Source of the DNA: Pseudobdellovibrionaceae bacterium
GTDB taxonomy: Bacteria > Bdellovibrionota > FAC87 > UBA2466 > JACKAF01
Reading direction: 5' to 3'
Length of the DNA: 64,000 nt
NCBI GenBank assembly: GCA_020635235.1
Contig: JACKAF010000003.1
Span: 310,001 to 374,000 of the forward strand
Shown: positions 41,840-50,075 of the stretch, one piece after another
Layout of the letters: each line of letters starts with the position of its first letter
Position numbering within the stretch: the stretch's first letter is position 1
Program-made: the position numbers and the translations under genes
The notes under the pieces: generated by a model
Told to the model about the DNA's origin: nothing
Databases searched by the model: none
The model's input: the letters and a program-made list of their open reading frames with translations, nothing else

Positions 41840-42859
41840 CTAGAAAAACCGACTGATCCCAAGGGCGATGAGTAGGTAGAGCACTAGGGTCGACGCGTCC
41901 GCAATCGCGAGCACTACCGGACCGGCCGCGATCTGGGGATCCACCTTCATTCGGTGGAACAGCGCGGGAAAAACATGGCCCAGGGTGCAGGCCGAAAGAA
42001 AGCCGACCAAAATAGTCAAAGTAATGCTGAGCGATAGAGCTAGCGAACCTTTCCAGAGGTACACAGGGCCTGCGATACAAAGGCTACAGCCAACGGCGAG
42101 CAGTAGCGCGACGGTCGCTTCTCGGGCAAAGAGATGGCGCAGCCGTGGGCGTTTCGCGACCCGGTGGAGGTGTCCTATGACGATGGACATCGTTTGCATC
42201 CCCATGCTTTCGGTAATGATGAGCAGTATCGGTACAAACGCGAGGTAGAGAACGGCGTCTTGCAGGCCGCTTGCCAGATCATGGATGAAAAAAGCGGAGA
42301 TGGCTCCACCGAGAAGATTGATCAAAAGCCAGGGCAGGCGGCTCCAAGCAAGTGCGATGGGGCTACCGACCGGCTCGCTCTTAATACCGAGCAACTCAAA
42401 GAGTTCTCCCCGTGACCGTTCCTGAAAGAGCTCCTCCAAATCCTTTTCGTATTCATCGATGAGTTCATGGGCGTGCAACACGCCGATGATCTGCCCATCC
42501 GCGTTTGTGACGGGTAGACTCAGAAAACGATCCCTTGAAAAAATTCGATACGCTTCTTCAATGGCCATGCCCTCAGAAACTGAAACCACTCCCTTGGCGT
42601 AGATATCGGAAACTTTTTGTTCGTCCGAGGAAACCAAAAGGTTTCTCACCGAGACCACACCACTAAGCCTTTTTTGCTCGTCTACAACATAGATGTAAAA
42701 AATTCCGTGGCGCGCTGATTGGCGTATGACGCGGATGGCTTCACCTACGGATAGGTGAAGCGAAATCGTAATAAAATTGGGGATGCAAAGTTCCTTTACT
42801 CGGTGCTTGGAGTGCAGGATTGGCTTTTGGCGTCGAGCGGTTGCGGCAAAATGGCTCAT
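41840..42859 (-). CDS. mgtE: MgtE-type Mg2+ transporter, lacking the N domain
   Basis: 339 residues. A CBS-domain pair (about 25-150; IYVVDEQKRLSGVVSV and LPVTNADGQIIGVLHAHEL) precedes a five-helix membrane domain (about 180-339). Family signs: RLPWLLINLLGGAISAFFI, a G-x-Q loop (SMGMQTMSIVIG) and the last-helix DPQIAAGPVVLAIADASTLV, whose Asp is the pore residue of MgtE. The N-terminal superhelical domain of full-length MgtE is missing, as in a known short subset. It overlaps the pmbA stop by 4 nt, so it belongs to the tldD-pmbA transcript. Confidence 0.85.
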   Translation of the reverse strand: MSHFAATARRQKPILHSKHRVKELCIPNFITISLHLSVGEAIRVIRQSARHGIFYIYVVDEQKRLSGVVSVRNLLVSSDEQKVSDIYAKGVVSVSEGMAIEEAYRIFSRDRFLSLPVTNADGQIIGVLHAHELIDEYEKDLEELFQERSRGELFELLGIKSEPVGSPIALAWSRLPWLLINLLGGAISAFFIHDLASGLQDAVLYLAFVPILLIITESMGMQTMSIVIGHLHRVAKRPRLRHLFAREATVALLLAVGCSLCIAGPVYLWKGSLALSLSITLTILVGFLSACTLGHVFPALFHRMKVDPQIAAGPVVLAIADASTLVLYLLIALGISRFF

Positions 42860-44256
42860 GACTGGTTACCTGTTACCGAAACCCCATCGGCGATGAGCAT
42901 CGGGCATTCTTCTGCGGAGTTAATGATGACGCGTTCTTTGGAGATTCCAAAGAGGCCGTCGCTAAGTACTTCAAAAACATTTCCGGAAATGAGAGCTTCC
43001 TTGGCAACGTGCACTGGTTTCCCCTCAACGCACCACTCGGCTGCCTTCGCGACCCCAGAAAAATCGCCTGTGATGGGATCTACATTTCCTGAAAAACGGT
43101 GAATCAGGAGAAACTCCTTCTGTTGAGCCGCGGCGGCGGCCATCAAATCCTCTCGCGACTGTCTACCGCCGGCAACGTTGAGACAAAAGGCTCCCACTCC
43201 GGGTAGACTTGTGGGCCCCCCCGCTGCATGAGCGTTTGAGTGGGTTTGCCCCAAGGCCTTTGCCGCATAGGAGTCGAGAAGAAACTCGCTGAGCACGCCT
43301 TTGTTGAGAATCGTTGTGTTGGTCGTAGGAAAACCTTCGCGATCGAACAGTGCCGCACCCGTACGGTCCGAAAGCCAAGGGAGATCTTGCACCGTTAGGT
43401 CCGGGTGTAACACGGTCTTCCCCAAATCTTGCGAAGTCCAACGGGTACTGCCCTCGACTACGTTTCGGCCGTTAAAATGGTAAGAGAGACCCGAAAGAAG
43501 AATATGGGCGACCGCGCGCGGTGAGAAGGCCGCCAGGCCCTTGTAACTTTTTGCGGTGCCTGTATTGAGGCCGTCCATCAGCTGCGTGCAGAAATCTCGG
43601 GTGGAAAGAAGCAACTTCTCCTGCACCTGGGCCGGGTTTCGAGCCATTTCTTGGAAGTAATCAAAGCTGGTGATCTGGTTTCCGTCTACTCCCATTCCCA
43701 TCAAGGACCAATAGGCCGCATTTTCACTGGCACGCATAAGTGTGCCCTTGGAATTGCTGACGATGGTCGCGCCGGCGACGATGTCTACACTGCCCTCATT
43801 GAGGCGGAAGCGTTTATCGCGTGTGGCTTCCTCACGCAGAAGACGAGCCCATTCTTTTTGCGTCTGCAGCGAGACCTGGAAGAGCTCTTTATCGAACAGA
43901 TCGAGTTTGGTATCAGCGGAGAGGTTTGGACCCGCATCAATCGAAATGTATGGATTTTCCGGCGATACTGCCGCAATCTGGACGGAGCGCGCTGCGACTT
44001 CCTTAAGCTCTTTGGAGTCTAGGGTATTACACGACGAGAAACCTTGTTTTCCATCCACGAGCGTGCGCACACCAAAAACATAATTGTCATCCGCAGAGGC
44101 AAGGTGGAAGTCCTGTTTTTCCAAAGTTATCTTTGTCTTGTGGAGAAAGGTCCCGCAGATCTCAACGGCTTGTGCCCCGGCTTTCAGTGCGTGTGCTTGC
44201 AACTCTAGAGCTGTTTTTTCAAGTTGTTGTTCTTCGGACTTAAGGTATTTGCTCAT
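42856..44256 (-). CDS. pmbA: Metalloprotease-complex subunit PmbA/TldE
   Basis: Non-zinc partner of TldD in the heterodimeric protease that trims peptides such as microcin and CcdA antitoxin. DGKQGFSSCNTLDSKELK in the N domain and the C-terminal GRNVVEGSTRW, FDREGFPTTNT and NSNAHAAGGPTSLPG-like segments fit the family; the HExxxH of TldD is absent, as expected. 466 residues. The open frame starts 10 codons further up, but ATG 44256 overlaps the tldD stop (ATGA) and begins like homologues. Confidence 0.9.
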   Translation of the reverse strand: MSKYLKSEEQQLEKTALELQAHALKAGAQAVEICGTFLHKTKITLEKQDFHLASADDNYVFGVRTLVDGKQGFSSCNTLDSKELKEVAARSVQIAAVSPENPYISIDAGPNLSADTKLDLFDKELFQVSLQTQKEWARLLREEATRDKRFRLNEGSVDIVAGATIVSNSKGTLMRASENAAYWSLMGMGVDGNQITSFDYFQEMARNPAQVQEKLLLSTRDFCTQLMDGLNTGTAKSYKGLAAFSPRAVAHILLSGLSYHFNGRNVVEGSTRWTSQDLGKTVLHPDLTVQDLPWLSDRTGAALFDREGFPTTNTTILNKGVLSEFLLDSYAAKALGQTHSNAHAAGGPTSLPGVGAFCLNVAGGRQSREDLMAAAAAQQKEFLLIHRFSGNVDPITGDFSGVAKAAEWCVEGKPVHVAKEALISGNVFEVLSDGLFGISKERVIINSAEECPMLIADGVSVTGNQS

Positions 44257-45653
44257 TCTTGAATCCCGCCTACTAGCGCCTTGCAACGGATGTAAGGGCC
44301 GCCTGCATCGACTTTTGCAGGTTGGCCTTTGCCGCAGTACCCGGCGCCCAAATCCAATTTGAATTCTTTAGAAACCGCGTCGACCGTGGAAAGAACTTTG
44401 AAAGCTTGTCCGGAAATCGTGGCTCCTCGCAGTAGCTCTGTTACTTTCCCGTTTTTGATTCGGGAAACATTTTGAGCCCCGAACATGAATTCACCAGTGG
44501 AATCCGCCTGCCCCCCGCGGGGGCCGTCGACGAGATAGCCGTCCTCGGTTCCGGCGATAATCTCCTCAATGGACTGCGTTCCAGGCTGGATGTAAGTGTT
44601 GCGCATCCGAATTAGAGGCTCATCGTTGTATAGCCAAGCCCGCGCATTGCCAGTGGGCTGTACGTTGAACGCCGCCGCAGACTCTCGGTTGTGCAGGTAG
44701 GACTTTAGTACCCCGTCCTTGATGATTTCGGTGTTTTGAGTCGGCACGCCTTCGTCGTCGACAAGCAGATCTCCGCCCCCGTGTGGCGCACTTTCGACTT
44801 TTCCCCCGTCAATTAGTGTAACGAGCGGGCTCGCTACCGTTTGCCCGAGTTTGCCGGCGGCAACCGATCCCGAAAGCACGAAGTCCGCTTCCACCGTATG
44901 TCCAATCGCTTCGTGTGAAAGTAAGCCCACCATAGCAGGCGATAAAATCAGCGTGGCAAGACCGCCCTGAACTCTGGGCGCTCCCACAAGGTCGACCGCC
45001 AAACGAGCGGCCTCTTCACTCAAAGACTCCATGGAATGGTCTTCGAACAAGCATTCCCAAGAGCCGGTGCGTCCCACGGTTTGGGTTGCGGAGGCCTTTT
45101 CACCCGCCTTCCCTGCGAAGGCAGAGAGTCTAAATTCGTTGCGCACGAGGCGCGAAAGCGCATCTGCCCCATCACTGGTTACGACAATTTTGTCTTCAAA
45201 AATTTCATTATAGTAGCCAGAGGCCGTTTCGATGGCCGTCGATCTTTCACGGGTTTTGGCTTCGGCGCGCCGAACCGCTTCTAGTTTTTCTTCCAAACTC
45301 ATTTTGGATAGTGATTCGTAGCCGGGAAGCACAAACTCTCCTTGTGCGAGGGTCACTTTGGGAAGAGTTTTTACTTTCGATTGTTTTACCTGGCTAAGCG
45401 AGTTGCCGCATTCAATCGCCTGTTTCAGAGATTTTTCTAAGCTAGCGTCGGAAAGATCCGAGGTCGCTGAAAATCCCCAAGCACCGTTCACTAATACGCG
45501 GATTCCCACGCCGGACGTAATCGAGGATTTGAGCTGCTTGACCAGTCCTTTTTGAACTTGGAGTGTCTGGACGTTTCGCCGGTGGTAACGAAACTCGACC
45601 CAATGAGGAGATCGTGAGGCCAATTGTTTTAGTTTATCGGAGAGATCTTTCAT
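44253..45653 (-). CDS. tldD: Metalloprotease TldD
   Basis: Catalytic subunit of the TldD/TldE protease. The metal motif LLSHEAIGHTVEADFVLSG (HExxxH) is near residue 250, and the C-terminal LDLGAGYCGKGQP with the second metal ligand Cys follows. DGGKVESAPHGGGD and MRNTYIQPG are typical. 466 residues. The ATG overlaps the stop of the broken membrane-protein gene upstream (ATGA), so that gene was once the head of this operon. Confidence 0.94.
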   Translation of the reverse strand: MKDLSDKLKQLASRSPHWVEFRYHRRNVQTLQVQKGLVKQLKSSITSGVGIRVLVNGAWGFSATSDLSDASLEKSLKQAIECGNSLSQVKQSKVKTLPKVTLAQGEFVLPGYESLSKMSLEEKLEAVRRAEAKTRERSTAIETASGYYNEIFEDKIVVTSDGADALSRLVRNEFRLSAFAGKAGEKASATQTVGRTGSWECLFEDHSMESLSEEAARLAVDLVGAPRVQGGLATLILSPAMVGLLSHEAIGHTVEADFVLSGSVAAGKLGQTVASPLVTLIDGGKVESAPHGGGDLLVDDEGVPTQNTEIIKDGVLKSYLHNRESAAAFNVQPTGNARAWLYNDEPLIRMRNTYIQPGTQSIEEIIAGTEDGYLVDGPRGGQADSTGEFMFGAQNVSRIKNGKVTELLRGATISGQAFKVLSTVDAVSKEFKLDLGAGYCGKGQPAKVDAGGPYIRCKALVGGIQE

Positions 45654-46341
45654 GCGTTCGCTTTCCCTCGCAAATCAAAATAGTATTGGCAGACAAAAAC
45701 ATCAATCACGGTCCCGACGACAATGGCAAGCACGAGGTGAATCGCCAAGATCCCCCCCCGGTGAATCAGATAGCCGGCTGAGGCTGGGAATAGCAGCTTT
45801 CCGAGTGTCGCCCCCAGAAGATAAGACCAGAACATGACACCCAGTAAGCCAACGACAACAAGGCAGGTTTTCAGGAGCTGCGTTTTTGCCAGTTATTGCG
45901 AGCGGTGCATGTACACGCTTAGGGAAGATTGTCCTCCTCCATGACGAGGTACGGAACAAACAGCCAGATGGCTGCGAAATAGAGTCAGGGGAGTATCACG
46001 GCAAAGCCCAAAGAATGATCACGCCGGTCGCCAAGCTTGCTCCAAGAGGTCCGCCATTGAGCGAGTGGACTTTTTGGAGCGGTTTTCCAATCAGCATTTC
46101 TATCGAGAATGCAAAATGTGCCCGCCGAACTAATGTATGAGGTCAAGAAGAGGTAAGGGATGAACAGAAGCGCCCCAAAAAACGGGTGGGCCTCGGTCCA
46201 AGCCTCGGTCAAATCCTGCAAGGGATTGATGGAGGCTGCGGGGAGTTGCACGCAGAGCAGCGGCCAAAAATATTTTCGCAAGTTCTGGGTCGCGGCCTGC
46301 AGGGTGCTCAAGCTTGCTCCTTTACGAATGCAGTTTCCCAT
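45650..46341 (-). pseudogene. Broken multi-pass membrane protein gene
   Basis: Membrane-like peptide sequence runs through this stretch, but in changing frames. The N-terminal part (ATG near 46341) has helices such as LRKYFWPLLCVQL and ALLFIPYLFLTSYISS and stops at a TGA at 45985. Beyond it LYFAAIWLFVPYLVMEE continues; a one-base shift near 45930 gives QSSLSVYMHRSQ, then a stop near 45895; then KTCLVVVGLLGVMFWSYLLG and a last helix ending at the TGA at 45650. So at least two shifts and two stops. The family may be the broad group of small integral membrane proteins with a 'FVP-x-LV-x-E' helix. It is the first position of the tldD operon. True decay or sequence error. Confidence 0.65.
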
Positions 46342-46356
46342 TATACCTAAGTATTT

Positions 46357-48075
46357 GTGTCGCAAGCAAAAACTCAAGTTAGTCACCCCTACCCGGACAC
46401 GCCGTTAAAGGTACTGCATTTAAGTGGATCCGACTATGAAATCGGTCGGGCGCACGCAGAGGCCTTGGGGGATTCGGTGCGTCAGGGGATGGTCCATTTC
46501 TACTACGAGTTTTGGCAGCGGATGCTGAATTCAGTAAATGTCGGGGGGCTGGAAGGCTGGATCGTAAAACGCGTGCAAAGTCTGGTCGACCCTTTTCTTG
46601 TGCAGCGCCTGGCAAAAAATATTCCACCGGCTTCTCTGGATCGGTTGCGGGGAGTGGCGGAGGCGGCGGAGCTTCCGATGGAGCAGCTGCTAACCATTGT
46701 TGTACTGCCGGATTTACTTCCGTGGCTGCAGGCGCTCTCTACGCGTTTTCAGCCCGACGCCTTTGTCGGCGTTAGCACCCCGATTTTTGGTTGCTCCAGT
46801 TTTGTAAACCGCGGCGAGTATTTTCTACATGGCCGCAATTTGGATTTCCCTGGGGTTGCGTATTGGGATCGCTACCCGGTTATCCAGTGCACCGAGCGTC
46901 AAGGCGGCAGGCACCGCTTTATCGGTTTTACTACGGCCGGTGTTCCTATTTGCGGAATTACCGGGGTCAATGAAGCTCAGATCTCTGTTTCGCTTCACCA
47001 GCACTACTGCCGCGAGACGAATACCAAGGGTGTTTTACCGTTTGTGATTGGCGAAGAAATTTTGAGTGAAGCCGCATCTCTTGATGAAGCGCGAGCGATT
47101 TTGGAACGGCACCGCGTTGCCACTTCTTGGGCCTTTGTGGTTACTGACGGTAAAACTCGCGACGCCTTTGTTTGTGAAACCCATCCCAAGGCGCGGGGCA
47201 TTCGCTATTTAGGTAACGGAAGCGTGTGCCTGAGCCATTCGAACTATTTTCAGTCACAAGAGTGTAAGCCCATGGAATATGCGGCGACGGCCCGCATGAA
47301 TTGGGACAACTACTCACGTAAAACGCGCCTCGAGCATTTGGTGAACGAAGAAGGTTACGCTTTGCAGCCGGAACAAGCAGTGCGTTTTATGGGGGATCAC
47401 TTCGATCCCTATTGGAGGAAGGAAAAGCCTTTTAACCGCACAGTTTCGCAGGTGTACAACATCCAAAGTTTGGTTCTGGATCCCGAACGCATGAAGCTTT
47501 GGATTGCTGAAGGCCCCGCTCCCATTCACCTGCGCGAGTACCAGGAATATGATTTGGCGGAAATCTTCGCCGGCAAGCAAGGTAAAAGTCCTCACCGCTT
47601 CCCAGGTTTTAGGTTCGCTAAACCCGAAACGGCGGTAGCCAAGGAAGCCTATATCTTGAGTTTTATCGCCGCCATGGATGGAGATTTGGAGCTTGCGTGG
47701 ACCGAGTTGGAGCGTTGTCTGAAAGCGGAGTTCTTCCCGGAGGCGGCGTTGACCGCCGCCGTTTTACAGATGAAACGACGTGAGTTTCAGTCGGCGGTAG
47801 ATCTTCTTGAACGGGCCAACCATGAACTGGGCTCGCAGATTGCCGGGCGAACGGTGGTGCCACCTGAATATTTTGAAATCCGCTTTTTTCTGGCACGCGC
47901 CTACGATCTTGTCGGCCGTCGGGAAGAAGCCGTTCGTTATTACCGGAGTGTTTCACAGGATCCACGCCTCGAAGATCCTAACGTGCGCAAAATGGCGCTC
48001 AAAGAGGGGCCGTACACTGCCGATAAACTCGGCCGCATCCTCATGCCGTATTCGACCTATATTCCTTTCCAGTAG
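46357..48075 (+). CDS. C45-family (acyl-CoA:6-APA acyltransferase-like) Ntn hydrolase with TPR-like tail
   Basis: 572 residues. The family core is clear: GSDYEIGRAHAEALG near residue 25, then the autoprocessing site FGCSSFVNRGEYFLHGRNLD with Cys146 as the nucleophile of an N-terminal-nucleophile fold, and CGITGVNEAQISVSLHQ later. After about residue 430 the chain changes to helical repeats (AALTAAVLQMKRREFQSAVD, FFLARAYDLVGRREEAVRYY), a TPR-like tail not found in the fungal enzyme. No signal peptide. Substrate unknown; such proteins hydrolyse or transfer amide-linked acyl groups. Start ATG/GTG ambiguity is small; it slightly precedes the end of the neighbouring broken gene. Confidence 0.82.
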   Translation: MSQAKTQVSHPYPDTPLKVLHLSGSDYEIGRAHAEALGDSVRQGMVHFYYEFWQRMLNSVNVGGLEGWIVKRVQSLVDPFLVQRLAKNIPPASLDRLRGVAEAAELPMEQLLTIVVLPDLLPWLQALSTRFQPDAFVGVSTPIFGCSSFVNRGEYFLHGRNLDFPGVAYWDRYPVIQCTERQGGRHRFIGFTTAGVPICGITGVNEAQISVSLHQHYCRETNTKGVLPFVIGEEILSEAASLDEARAILERHRVATSWAFVVTDGKTRDAFVCETHPKARGIRYLGNGSVCLSHSNYFQSQECKPMEYAATARMNWDNYSRKTRLEHLVNEEGYALQPEQAVRFMGDHFDPYWRKEKPFNRTVSQVYNIQSLVLDPERMKLWIAEGPAPIHLREYQEYDLAEIFAGKQGKSPHRFPGFRFAKPETAVAKEAYILSFIAAMDGDLELAWTELERCLKAEFFPEAALTAAVLQMKRREFQSAVDLLERANHELGSQIAGRTVVPPEYFEIRFFLARAYDLVGRREEAVRYYRSVSQDPRLEDPNVRKMALKEGPYTADKLGRILMPYSTYIPFQ

Positions 48076-48112
48076 TTCTTATTTGATTGGAAGAGTAAGC
48101 GCGGAAGAGATG

Positions 48113-48145
48113 TTTCTCTTCCGGGACTGCATCCCGGAAGAGAAA
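48113..48145. terminator. Strong hairpin between convergent genes
   Basis: Perfect 14-bp stem (TTTCTCTTCCGGGA and complement) with a 5-nt loop, between the stop of the C45-type gene (48075) and the stop of the opposing OMP-like gene (48158). Two direct copies of GGAAGAG precede it. The convergent site suggests a bidirectional terminator. Confidence 0.6.
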
Positions 48146-48157
48146 GCAAAGACCTGG

Positions 48158-48667
48158 TTAGCTAAAAGCGTAACCGAAGCTAAGACCGAACCAAGGGAAG
48201 AAACCGCCCTTGATGAATCCGTACATAGTGGCGCGGAAATGCAGGCCACCTTCTTTTGGCCAATATCGGTAGCCAGCGCCGATGGTAGTGACCCAGCCGG
48301 AAAGACTTCCCGCAAGGCCGGAGCCAACGGTCGTCGAAGTCGCAAAGATGGTACCGCCACCGAGTACTTCAAAATAATGGCTGTTGGTTCCGCCCGCGAG
48401 AAACGATAGCGAAAGCGGGATACCCAAAGTGGAAGAAGAGCTCGAGCCCGAAGTTACGGAAATGTAGCTGATACCTACGTTCGCCGCGAGTTCCGGAATA
48501 AATTTATAAGAACCGAAGACACTGTAGAGATAACCCATTCCCAATAGCTCTACCGAGGCAGTGGCTTTGGATTCTACCGTGGTTTCCGACATGCCATCAG
48601 CGGCAGTCAGTTTGGAAGTTCCTAAAATGGACGCAACGAAAATACTAACTATCAGAAGTTTTTTCAC
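48158..48667 (-). CDS. Putative small outer-membrane beta-barrel protein
   Basis: 169 residues with a signal peptide (MKKLLIVSIFVASILGTSKL, cleavage near TAA). The mature part alternates hydrophobic and small residues in strand-like segments (AANVGISYISVTSG, HFRATMYGFIKGGF) and ends in Phe-x-x-x-Phe-Gly-Tyr-Ala-Phe-Ser, close to the aromatic terminus of OMPs. Likely an 8-stranded barrel; function unknown. GAGGAG lies ahead of the ATG. Confidence 0.6.
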   Translation of the reverse strand: MKKLLIVSIFVASILGTSKLTAADGMSETTVESKATASVELLGMGYLYSVFGSYKFIPELAANVGISYISVTSGSSSSSTLGIPLSLSFLAGGTNSHYFEVLGGGTIFATSTTVGSGLAGSLSGWVTTIGAGYRYWPKEGGLHFRATMYGFIKGGFFPWFGLSFGYAFS

Positions 48668-48809
48668 AGCAAACTCTCCTCGGAGATTTCAGCACCTCTC
48701 CGCTATGTGTTTTGCCTACCCCATGTAGGACAAACGGTGGTTGAAGAAGTTAGTGAGACTAGCGGCCGTCTATAGCGGCGTCAACGGAAAGTGGGGCGCT
48801 TTCAAGGGC

Positions 48810-49232
48810 CTATTTTGGGGGCTGGGTTGCGATGGCGATCTTGTCGGCACCGGCGGCGCGCGCGGCGTCCATAATGCGGACCGCGTTTCCGAGGAAGATT
48901 GATTCGTCGCCGCGAATGATTACGGTGCGCTCTTGCGTCTGATTCAGCTCGCTTCGAAGTACTTCGACGAGGTTGTCGGGCCCGGCATCTTTGCTATTCA
49001 CATTTATGCCACCATTTGCGTCCACGGTGACATAAACGGGCTTTCCGGCAACTGACTGCGTAAGGGCGGATGACTTGGCTGTAGGCAATTTGACGTTTAG
49101 GCCGCCTTCCAGCATTGCGCTGCTTGAAATCATAAAGATAATGAGCAGCACGAGGAATACGTCAGTCAACGGAGTGATATTGATTTCAGCAACGATGTTC
49201 TCATCGTCGTTTTCATCAAAACGCATTGCCAT
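48810..49232 (-). CDS. exbD: ExbD/TolR family biopolymer transport protein
   Basis: One N-terminal membrane helix containing the proton-path Asp (INITPLTDVFLVLLIIFM, Asp about residue 24) and a periplasmic domain. 140 residues. Works with ExbB to energise TonB- or TolA-like partners, or another envelope machine. The exbB stop and this ATG overlap by 1 nt. No tonB or tolA is nearby, so ExbD versus TolR cannot be decided. Confidence 0.88.
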   Translation of the reverse strand: MAMRFDENDDENIVAEINITPLTDVFLVLLIIFMISSSAMLEGGLNVKLPTAKSSALTQSVAGKPVYVTVDANGGINVNSKDAGPDNLVEVLRSELNQTQERTVIIRGDESIFLGNAVRIMDAARAAGADKIAIATQPPK

Positions 49233-49852
49233 TAGCTGGCCGCCTTTTCAAAAGAATGATCCAATATTTCATCAAGTGTGAGTCGAACTTGGCTCATCGT
49301 AAGATTCGCGAACGTCACAAAAATGTTGTAAGTCAGTAGCGCAATAATAGCGACCACAAGACCGGCAGCTGTGGCGATGAGCGCCTCGGAAATTCCCGCA
49401 GCCACAACGCTAAAGCCGCCTGTTCCGCTTTCAGCCATGCTGTGGAACGCGCGGACAATACCGACTACGGTGCCGAGCAGACCCACAAAGGGGCTCGCGC
49501 TACCGATGGTTCCCAATATCCAAAGATTCCTTTTCAAATAATTCATGAACCGCACGCGGTTACGATCGGTTACGCGTTCGGCTTGTTCTCGGGTGCGCTT
49601 GGTATCCAGCGAGCTTAGAAAAAGTTCGCCGATTTGCGGCTTTTCTTGATGGCAGAATTGTTTTGCCGCGGCCGTGTCACCGGAGCGAAGGCTGCTCACA
49701 AGGGATTGCGTCAGGTGTTGCAGCCGAGGGCGCAAGCGGAGGTACACGTAGGCGCGCTCAAGGACAATCGCCCAGGTGACGATCGAAAAAATCAACAGGG
49801 GCCACATGACCCAGCCACCGCCCAAAAAAAGTTCGCCTAAGCTTGTGCCCAT
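49232..49852 (-). CDS. exbB: ExbB/TolQ family proton channel protein
   Basis: 206 residues with three membrane helices: one at the N-terminus (about 13-33), two at the C-terminus (about 110-135 and 150-175). The pattern IGSASPFVGLLGTVVGIV followed by GISEALIATAAGLVVAI is the family's conserved pair. Forms a pentamer around ExbD. First of the two-gene unit. Confidence 0.9.
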   Translation of the reverse strand: MGTSLGELFLGGGWVMWPLLIFSIVTWAIVLERAYVYLRLRPRLQHLTQSLVSSLRSGDTAAAKQFCHQEKPQIGELFLSSLDTKRTREQAERVTDRNRVRFMNYLKRNLWILGTIGSASPFVGLLGTVVGIVRAFHSMAESGTGGFSVVAAGISEALIATAAGLVVAIIALLTYNIFVTFANLTMSQVRLTLDEILDHSFEKAAS

Positions 49853-50075
49853 ATCTGTAGACCTCCATTTACCTAGCTAGGATACCATCTATTCGGACGC
49901 CCATCATGGGATTTGGGCGAATCGCTTTGAGTGCTGGTGAGGGCGGCGCGTCGATCCCCCAACCCCCCGATATTCCTAAGAGGCAGCGTAGCCTCTGCTT
50001 TGAAACCCGGTCCGAATAGTGTACAAGAGGCAGATTAATGTGAGGGGGAAGCCCCACTACAAGGAGAGATTGAAG
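49853..50075 (+). promoter_or_regulatory. hppA upstream region with possible promoter
   Basis: 223 nt between the divergent exbB and hppA. A candidate sigma-70 promoter is TTGAAA (50000-50005), 16-nt spacer, TACAAG (50022-50027). A stretch near 49965-49975 has poly-C runs. Nothing else recognised. Confidence 0.35.

Noticed and set aside
47663..47965. Minus-strand frame in the C45-type gene
   Set aside because: Low-complexity shadow without start signals.
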